Below, in pieces: positions 56,974 through 64,000 of a stretch of DNA of 64,000 nt. The stretch comes from Akebia trifoliata (lineage: Eukaryota > Streptophyta > Magnoliopsida > Ranunculales > Lardizabalaceae): NCBI GenBank assembly GCA_017979445.1, contig CM030707.1:18179086-18243085 (forward strand), read 5' to 3'. The notes below the pieces were generated by a model. The model was not told where the DNA came from and made no database searches. It saw only the letters and a program-made list of their open reading frames with translations. How positions within the stretch are numbered: position 1 is the stretch's first letter; the number at the start of each line of letters is the position of its first letter. The position numbers and the translations under genes are program-made.

Positions 56974-57666
56974 TATGGCATCTCATCTCATTCACATATA
57001 ATACCAAGATGATTCAGGAGAATTATTTCGGTCTAAAATGATTTTCAAATCCATGACTCGCACTAGATTAAATAAGTCCCATACTTGACCCATCTTTTTC
57101 AAAATGAGATGTAGCAATGTTGAAGAGAGAGAGAGAGAGAGCGAGAGAATTGTTTCACTTGCAAACATATTTAGGTGGTATCAAATGTGAGGTTCCAAGG
57201 TGAGGGATTGGCATTGGGATAGCTAATTCTGCCCATTTGACTTAAATGCAACCTGATATTGTCACGACATAGCACACTTGAATGCATCTGAATGTCTCCT
57301 CGTTCCCGTGTAAGTACCTACCACGAAGATTTGGGCTCGGCTAAATGATCCAGCTACGGTTTGTGGTGAATATAGCATTGTAGCCCACTTAATGCAAAGC
57401 AAGATCCAACACTTCTATTGATCCCATGTAACTCGATGACAAAGAACTTATCGTTTGAGAAGGATTTGCTCTATATTTCTGACGTGATGTCAACCGAAGA
57501 TCGTATCTGTTGATCTTAAAAATAGCGAATTAATGGGTGTAAACAAAATTATTTATCATAAAAGCCACACATTTTCAGTTGAACATCTATTACACATAAT
57601 GGGGTGGGGACTAGTCGAGATCCTAAATACAACAATGGCCTCAAGAGAAAATATTATCTACTAATA
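56974..57666. other. Downstream region of STOP1
   Basis: Contains a (GA)n run at 57125-57147. The last 100-200 bases before 57667 should be the STOP1 3' UTR (minus strand), with no unambiguous AATAAA. Nothing else is seen. Confidence 0.5.
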
Positions 57667-59241
57667 TCACCTGAGGGATTCAGAGCCCGATGCTCCTCCA
57701 GTCTTCGGAACGTAATTACAAGACCCCGAAAGAAGGAAAGAAAATGAACTTTCCGAAACATCAAATGCTTGTCGAGGAAACTCATGAAAACCACCAAAGT
57801 TACATGTGTCGAAATTCAATGGAGAGAAATAACTAGTAGGATCATCGATGTCACCTTTCACGTCCACAACATTTTGAGCACCACTACCCCCGGAGGTACT
57901 AGAGTTGAAATTGAATCCCGTACTTCCGACCCTTGTTGTCACTTCAGAGTTTTCTCCTCCATCCGAGGCTCCTGAGAATCCTTTAGTTTCATCAACGGGA
58001 AGTGCAGGGCTGTGACCTTGGAACAGTGCGACATGCCCAAAGAGTTTGTCTTTTCTTGAGAAAGTCGTGCCACAAGAACAAAGCCATTTGTCACGGCCAC
58101 AATGCTTTTCATGAGTCTTGAGATCAGCAATAACGGAGAACCTCTTACTGTTACATCTACTACAGATGTAACTCTTGTCACAATGCGTTCGCTTGTAATG
58201 GTTCTTGACACATAGAATGGTCTTAAGCGGTTGGAATTTCTTATGGTCCTTGTTGCGCTTGCAGCCTGTGTAAGGACAAGAATACCTCTTTATGAGCATT
58301 GGTTCCATGCTTGATTCCTTATTAGGCTTTGCGAGGGCAGCCGTGGTCTTGTACTCATCTCCGTGACCTCTCATGTGCATCCTTAGGTTCGCATCTCTCT
58401 TGAACCCCTTCCCACATATCAAACAAAAGTGGGTGTGTGGTGCTAGTATTTCTTCTTTTTCGAGTTGCAAGACTTCATAGGAACCCGGAGGGAGGTTCTC
58501 TCCTTCCCCAACATCTTCATCCTCCTTGGATTCATGTTCGTCAACAGTGGAGCTGGGCAGGTTTGGTTTAGTTTCGTAGTTTTGTTCAGGCACACAATCC
58601 ACCATCCGTTCAATCTGATCAGAATGATTAAAATCCTTGTTTTCAGCATTGTTTTGTTGCAATGTGTTGCTCATGTTTAGCTGACTAACAAAGGGATTCG
58701 TGGGTGAGATAGCGTTCTTCACAGAGGGAAGAAGACTACCCGCGGTCGAGATCAACTGAACTATAATGGAAGTGAGGTCAGCAGACACAAGTTGTTGCTG
58801 TTGAGCTAAAAGTTCATCAGGTTGACCCAAAATTCGACCCTCTTGGCCACCAATCAAATGTACCAACTCTTGGAGTTGATGGATCTTCTGCTCAAGGAAC
58901 GAAAGGTTCGATAGCATTGCTCGTGGGTCCCAATCTTCGAGCCTAGTAACATTAGCGAGCATCTCTTTCATTTGATCATCCACAGGATCAGGTATTTTGA
59001 TCAGGTTATCAGGGTCGCAAGGACGAGAAGGCACGGACTTAGAAGACTGGTTGAATTTGGAGAAAGATGATTCGATCCTGGTGCTGTAATCTATAATAGC
59101 GGGATCCTCCCACTTCGTGTGGGATTGCTGCGAATTGAAGTGATTGAATGGTTGATGATCAGGGGTGAAATTTTTTGATGGGTCGTTCACCAAAGAAGAC
59201 TTCGTCCATGTTTCTGAACAAAATTTCCCTTTAGCATCCAT
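57667..59241 (-). CDS. STOP1: STOP1-type C2H2 zinc-finger transcription factor
   Basis: One uninterrupted frame of 524 residues starting MDAKGKFCSE. Further upstream in-frame ATGs lie in the proposed leader intron and were rejected. The N-terminal half has the family motif LEDWDPRAMLSNLSFLEQKI (residues 101-120) and a Q-rich patch. Finger 1: Cys273, Cys276, His289, His293. Finger 2: Cys322, Cys327, His348, His353, widely spaced as in this family. Finger 3: Cys360, Cys363, His377, Cys381. Finger 4: Cys388, Cys390, His403 and His410, atypical. The C-terminus is Ser/Gly-rich with a conserved-looking ESSFSFLLSGS segment. Known role: nuclear activator of proton, aluminium and low-phosphate responses such as malate-transporter ALMT1; STOP1 proteins are regulated largely by protein stability. 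STOP2 is the alternative, but length and gene order favour STOP1. Confidence 0.95.
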   Translation of the reverse strand: MDAKGKFCSETWTKSSLVNDPSKNFTPDHQPFNHFNSQQSHTKWEDPAIIDYSTRIESSFSKFNQSSKSVPSRPCDPDNLIKIPDPVDDQMKEMLANVTRLEDWDPRAMLSNLSFLEQKIHQLQELVHLIGGQEGRILGQPDELLAQQQQLVSADLTSIIVQLISTAGSLLPSVKNAISPTNPFVSQLNMSNTLQQNNAENKDFNHSDQIERMVDCVPEQNYETKPNLPSSTVDEHESKEDEDVGEGENLPPGSYEVLQLEKEEILAPHTHFCLICGKGFKRDANLRMHMRGHGDEYKTTAALAKPNKESSMEPMLIKRYSCPYTGCKRNKDHKKFQPLKTILCVKNHYKRTHCDKSYICSRCNSKRFSVIADLKTHEKHCGRDKWLCSCGTTFSRKDKLFGHVALFQGHSPALPVDETKGFSGASDGGENSEVTTRVGSTGFNFNSSTSGGSGAQNVVDVKGDIDDPTSYFSPLNFDTCNFGGFHEFPRQAFDVSESSFSFLLSGSCNYVPKTGGASGSESLR

Positions 59242-60812
59242 CTTCAATTCCCTTTCTATGGTACCTAGATCCAGTGCTGAGGACAAAAGCTGGAATGAAA
59301 AGAACAAAAAAAAAAGAGTATTTATCAGAATTTCCAAGAGAATGAAAATGAAAAATAAAAGATTAAATTTTCCCAAATGATGTTTTTGGCTAAAACATAT
59401 CCTCCCTCCAAAAACATACACCATCAGCACAACAAGAATACAACTTCCACTTAATCATGAATGAACTCTAATTTTAAAAGAACTCAAAATCCTAAAATAT
59501 CTTCTCAGAGTAGTAGGATCGGAGGGTCTCGGGTTGGTTTCATCACATACACCAAGAACACACACCACCACAACAATAAGAACACAACTTTTCACTTATA
59601 AATCACAAATGAAATCTAATATTAGAACAACTCAAAATCCTAAAATATCTTCTTGGAGTAGTAAGGTCAGAGGATCTCGGGTTCATTTCATCCCTTTGTT
59701 GTTGCTTGTAGCTCTTGGTTGGTCATTTCGACCTCCCTCTCCTTAACGAAAATTTTATTTATCCAAAATCTCATAAGGATAAAAAATTATTTTTCTAAAA
59801 ATAAAAATTTTCCCCTTCAATATTAATTTTCACCACCACCCCACAACCATACACAATCCAATCTTTCAAAACCCCAAATCATCATTGAAAAACTATTTTT
59901 CTAAAGAGAGAATTTCCAAAACACTATTTTAAACTCCCCCTCCCCCAACACCACACACACACACACACACTCACTCACTATCACACACCAATATTTCAAT
60001 TAAAATCCCTAACTTTATTTTCAGACAACTAATCACAAAATCCCTAAAATCTCAATTGGAAAAGTATCCCTAAAAATCAACCTTTCAGTAAGAAGCAGTC
60101 CCCAAATCCCTTTTTTTTTTTTTTTTTCTTTCAAGTGAAAACGTTCCCAAAGTTCAATTTTCCCCTAAAATATCATATAAAACCATCCCCAAATCCCAGC
60201 TTCCCTTGTAAAACAACCAACACAAATAAAATAAAACCCTAATTTTCCACCCTAAAAAGTTCTTCCCATAAAAAATTAAGGTCACAATCAAATCCCTCAA
60301 CCCAAAATCATTCCCCAAAATTACTCTATTTCTTCAATTAAAACCATTCCCAAATCCCTTAACACCCCCCACCCCCAAAAACTTATCCACACACAAAAAA
60401 AAACCTAAAAATCACATATTTTTTCATTAAAATTAGCCCAAATCCAATGTTTCTACCAAAAACATCACTTGAAAAATCCAATTTTCCAGTCAAAAACCCT
60501 TTTTTCTTCAATTTTAAGATCAACCCAGAATTCCAACTCTCTTTGCAAGATTACAACCAGAACCCATTTCAAAGAAAAAACCCAAACATCCCATAATTGA
60601 CCCAAATTCAAGAACACAACAGCGAAAAAATCAAAATAAGCTCAAATTTTACCTACAAAGGGTTATTGAGATTCCCATCATCATCATCAAACCCTTTAAA
60701 TCTTAAAGAGTTCCAACAAAACAATTATAGATTTCACAAAAGAAGAGATGAAGGAGACCTACCAGATTCAAAGGAGAAGCTCTAAGTCAATCGATCTCAG
60801 CATCTAACACAA
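59242..60812 (-). promoter_or_regulatory. STOP1 5' leader with a 1.5-kb intron
   Basis: On the minus strand a donor CTG|GTAGGTC at 60762 and an acceptor TTCATTCCAG ending at 59290 would remove 1473 bases. The short exon from about 60812 to 60763 then joins 48 leader bases before the ATG. The intron is strongly T-rich on the sense strand and contains T-runs (60112-60128) and a (GT)n run (59951-59970). Inferred from splice consensus and base composition. Confidence 0.6.
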
Positions 60813-60837
60813 AACAGTAGAAATACAAGTCTCTTAA

Positions 60838-60852
60838 ATACTTATAGATTGG
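60838..60852 (-). promoter_or_regulatory. Possible STOP1 TATA box
   Basis: The minus strand reads CCAATCTATAAGTATTTAAG across 60833-60852. The TATAAG lies about 30 bases before the presumed leader exon start. Positional and consensus evidence only. Confidence 0.35.
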
Positions 60853-61884
60853 ACCTCAGGTCTATCATCCTTAGTGGACCCTACCAATTATTGTAAACGT
60901 GTCCTTCAATCATTCGAAGATGGTGGGGTCAGCTTTTCATCTGATATAATCAGAATTTTGAAGAGGAGCTGTGAACTTGATTAAACGGAGGATGTGGGCC
61001 CTATTATCTGTGCTGGGCTGCCAACAAACTACGGCACCGTCTTCCATTGACTAGAGTTTAATTGGTCAAGGAAGTGCGTAATGCGCACCTCGTGCTGTCA
61101 AGCATACACGTCAGCATCGAAGAAAATGGGAAAATGTTTCAATGTTTAGCGAAAACATCAACTCTCATTCCCTCTTGATGCATCTATCCGAAATTCAGAC
61201 GTCTGGAGCCCATGGGCCGTATATGAATTGGTCATGGCCCAAAAATTATTAAATTATCTATAATTTTTTGGACTGTTAATGGATCGGATCAGATCTGAAA
61301 TTTGATAACGTATCGGATAAGTTATATATTTATTAACTATAACTCAATCCAATACGTCCAGATTGATAAAATTTGAGAACGTAAATTATATATATGAAAT
61401 TTATTTAGATTTTGTTTATCAAATTGGATTTAATTTCAGAAACCGATCCAGGATCATATTTGGCTTCAGAATCGATAAATTATCGTTTTCAGAATTAAAA
61501 TATTTTTATAAAAATTACTGTTTTATAAAATGAATTTTCTTTTAACTATTTTACTACAATTAAAGTGGAAAAAATATTTACTATTTTATAAAATAGCAAA
61601 TATTTTCCATTTACATGAAATGTTTTAATTCCAAAAACAATAATTTATCGTTTTTGGAATTAAAATGAACGGTCTACTCTTTTGATTTTTCAATTTTCAG
61701 CGCATATTTTGATAAATCAGTTTAAATTTTATATTATATGAATGGATTTGTTCGAGCCCCTTGGGCCCATGGATTCAATAGCTTTATTTCTATTGGTGCA
61801 AGAAAATTAAGCTTTGTTTGGGTTTTCTTTGTAGGCTTCTACTTCTAAAAATTGTAAAAGCATACACGTTGAAAGTAGAAGCAA
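60853..61884. other. Upstream intergenic region of STOP1
   Basis: The first few hundred bases are the likely STOP1 promoter. AT-rich sequence with inverted AAAATATTT- and TTTATAAAAT-type blocks follows (61490-61680), including ATAATTTATCG(T)TTTTGGAAT copies at 61487 and 61645. No gene recognised. Confidence 0.5.
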
Positions 61885-62363
61885 CTAGGGCTGGCAACGG
61901 ATCAGTTCGGTTCCGGATCAATGCCATTTAAATACCAATCCAAATTTTTTTAAAGATGTACCTAGTCCGAACGGATTAATGAATATGTGAACCAAATCCG
62001 ATCAGTTTCATTTCATCTTTAATTCAAAACCGATCCAAACACATACCTTATTTTCAAATTATCAATGTACAAAAATTTTAAAAATATAAATTTTAAAAAA
62101 ATCTACTTTCCTACTACAAATATAGAGTGAAATCAAAAAGACTAAAACATTTTATCTATATGTATTTATATAAAATTAAGAATAAATTTTTTTATTGAAA
62201 TATGTTCAGATCGAATTTGTTTTTCGGATTGGGTTGGGGTAGATCCGAATCCGAAATTATTTCGGATCAAAGATTTCAATATGAATCCCATCCAAAAATC
62301 TGATTTTTCATGTTTTTCGAACCGGTTCAGACATCAAGTATGTTTCGGATCATTGTCAGCCCT
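61885..62363. mobile_element. hAT-like element with TAGGGCTGGCAA termini
   Basis: The ends TAGGGCTGGCAACGGATCAG and (minus strand) TAGGGCTGACAATGATCC are inverted. The flanks GAAGCAAC and GAAACAAG are a degenerate 8-bp duplication. The interior has repeated CCGATC/GGATCGG and TTTCGGAT motifs. No transposase. Confidence 0.75.
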
Positions 62364-63083
62364 AGAAACAAGGTTGTACAAATCATCATTTAGTGGTTGT
62401 GTCGAGTTTTTTTTTTTTTTCCATAATTTTCGTAATTATATTAAAAGATTTAGTCCTTTTAGCCATTAATTTATATCTTATAATGTTTTGTAGGTATCCT
62501 AGCCTTTAAATAAAAATAATAAAAGAATTTTTATTAAATATTTTCATAACTTTACGTTCCATCAAATTCCCGTAAACATTGAAAGTGATAAGTCGATATG
62601 AGAAATTTCTCAAAATATATTAAATTTAAATAAATTTCATATATTAAAACAAAATATATAATATTGTGGCCCCTTCACTGGTTAGGATATGATTGATCCA
62701 GAACCGATCTTATAGGTTATCAAATCGAATTCTTATAAAATCCAAATATGAAATTAATGTATCGGAATGAATTGAATTTGGATTTTGAATATGATTCGAT
62801 CCATTGATGACCCGGTCCAAGATGAAAACAATCATGAATGAGAAGGGAAATAAATATGAGAAACATGTTTGAAGAAAGATGTGAAGGGAAGAATCTCATT
62901 TTGAGTACTCCACGAAAACGACCTTAAAACGAATAAATAAAAGTTTGGTGAGTTATAATTTTGAGAGAGAGGAGAGAGAGACGGGGGTAGGGAGGAACTA
63001 GGGAGGGATTGAGAGCCAAGTCTCAAAGAAATAGTTTTCTAATCGGGTATAAAAATGTCCACTCATAATTTAATAAAGAGTCC
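62364..63083. other. Intergenic AT-rich stretch
   Basis: No gene recognised. It contains a GATCCAGAACCGATC-type segment (62690-62820) reminiscent of the neighbouring hAT-like interiors and a (GA)n-rich tract (62964-62982). Confidence 0.5.
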
Positions 63084-63282
63084 GACTAGCCTTACTACGA
63101 TAGCGAGGAAAAAAAGGCCTTACTAAGCCTCATCCACCATAATTAATAAAGATTTTGAGATGCGTAAAATAAGTCATCAATATTCATAGCAAATCTCAAG
63201 GTCTTTTTTATGCATCTGAAGATCTTTTTAATGGTGGATGAGACTAAATAACGCCTTTTTCCTCATTATCCTAGTAAGGAAA
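63084..63282. mobile_element. Hairpin MITE with about 75-bp arms
   Basis: The left arm (CTAGCCTTACTACGATAGCG, GAGGAAAAAAAGGC, CTCATCCACCAT) is repeated inverted on the right (ATGGTGGATGAG, GCCTTTTTCCTC, ATCCTAGTAAGG), leaving a loop of about 50 bases. No target duplication was confirmed. Confidence 0.7.
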
Positions 63283-63629
63283 CGGTTCCTCCTTAATAAA
63301 TAAGCTCTAAATGATAACTCATTAAAATTTGGCTGAATTCAAGTTCCAACCTTATAAAATATATCTTCCTTTTATATTGGAAGATATAAATATAATACTT
63401 TTTATGGCTAATGAATGTATTATATTCCGGAGACCAATGAGATTAAAAATGAACTAATGTCGTTTAATAGTGAGTAATACTAATAATAATAATTGTGTGG
63501 GTCGATGTAAATTTGAACAATGGTCCATGTGTCGTATTCACCCAAGAATGATAATTTTTCATATAAAATTAATCATATAAATGTATAAAAATGGATAGAA
63601 GGCAAAGAAACAGAGAAGAATAAGTAATT

Positions 63630-63874
63630 TTTTTACTAGATTAGTCAATTCTATCGACGAGTAAAATGTAGGTTGTGTGTTTGATACCCAATATGAGTAA
63701 TATTTCCTCAGCGCCACCCACGACGGTGTTCCCTCACTTACTTGGGGTGTGTGTGTGATGTGCGGGTGTTGTACATGCCCAGGGGAGGGTCCCATATGCC
63801 TTGATTTTGGCCCTGGCTCGTCTGATCCCCCTAGTCGGACTTCAGTCCAGACATTCCGTTTAAAAAAAAAAAAA
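63630..63874 (+). mobile_element. Probable tRNA-derived SINE
   Basis: A B-box-like GTGTTTGATACCCAA (63677-63691) lies near the start. The body is GC-richer than its surroundings, with GGTGTTCCCTCACTTACTTG and GTGATGTGCGGGTGTTGTAC. It ends in a poly(A) run (63860-63873). Head and target duplication were not resolved. Confidence 0.45.
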
Positions 63875-64000
63875 ATCATCCAAAATTTCAAAACATTAGG
63901 GTGTCAAAATGGAATTAGGTCAAACTACAGGGGGTAAAAGAGTAATTTATCCTTTTTAAACACAAATTAAGCATGCATTTCAGGGTACAATGTTTCCTTG

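Noticed and set aside
57939..58211. 90-codon open frame on the minus strand overlapping STOP1
   Set aside because: It is an alternative frame of the zinc-finger coding region; the long frame has the conserved Cys and His residues.
59242..59430. In-frame extension of STOP1 upstream to 59430 (63 more residues)
   Set aside because: The extension is hydrophobic and T-rich, crosses a good splice acceptor, and does not resemble STOP1 N-termini, which start at the MDAKGK-type methionine.
62281..62469. 62-codon open frame
   Set aside because: It crosses the end of an hAT-like element and a T-run, with no conserved content.

Overview
This is a repeat-rich plant nuclear window. Three spliced protein genes are recognisable, each with a well-known angiosperm protein family, canonical GT-AG introns that are sometimes several kb long, and no prokaryotic features. 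Between and inside the genes lie many MITEs, hAT-like elements, LINE fragments, Copia remnants and one TRIM. The sequence alone does not identify the species; a eudicot or other angiosperm with long introns fits.

Layout. (1) 1-1970 is upstream sequence with one palindromic MITE and short tandem repeats. (2) 1970-18860 is a plus-strand gene for a PSK SIMULATOR (PSI1-like, DUF3475/DUF668) protein with 12 coding exons. Its 6.1 kb intron 4 holds a TRIM, a LINE remnant, a deleted Copia element and an hAT-like element. (3) 18860-24480 is intergenic and filled with non-autonomous DNA transposons, several with intact 8-bp target duplications. (4) 24540-41554 is a plus-strand EMB8/YheT-type alpha/beta-hydrolase gene with 14 coding exons and introns holding LINE, SINE and MITE debris. 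(5) 41555-57666 is a 16 kb transposon-dominated interval. It contains a degenerate Copia element with both LTRs and a perfect AGGTT target duplication, nested in an older inverted-repeat element. It also contains an unusual 5.4 kb train of at least a dozen (TA)n-bounded palindromic MITEs (49661-55180). (6) 57667-60810 is a minus-strand gene for a STOP1-type four-finger C2H2 transcription factor, with an uninterrupted coding region and a 1.5 kb leader intron. (7) 60853-64000 is intergenic with an hAT-like element, a hairpin MITE and a probable SINE.

The genes do not form a pathway. Their order (PSI1, alpha/beta-hydrolase, STOP1) matches, from memory, the order of Arabidopsis At1g34320, At1g34340 and At1g34370, so this is probably an ancestral microsyntenic block. 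PSI1 acts in peptide-hormone (phytosulfokine) growth signalling, the hydrolase is probably a membrane-bound lipid or ester hydrolase, and STOP1 controls proton and aluminium tolerance. The strongest candidate for something under-described is the MITE train: elements with hairpins inside hairpins, interchangeable ends, and (TA)n at every junction. Exon boundaries were placed by eye from reading frame and splice-site consensus.
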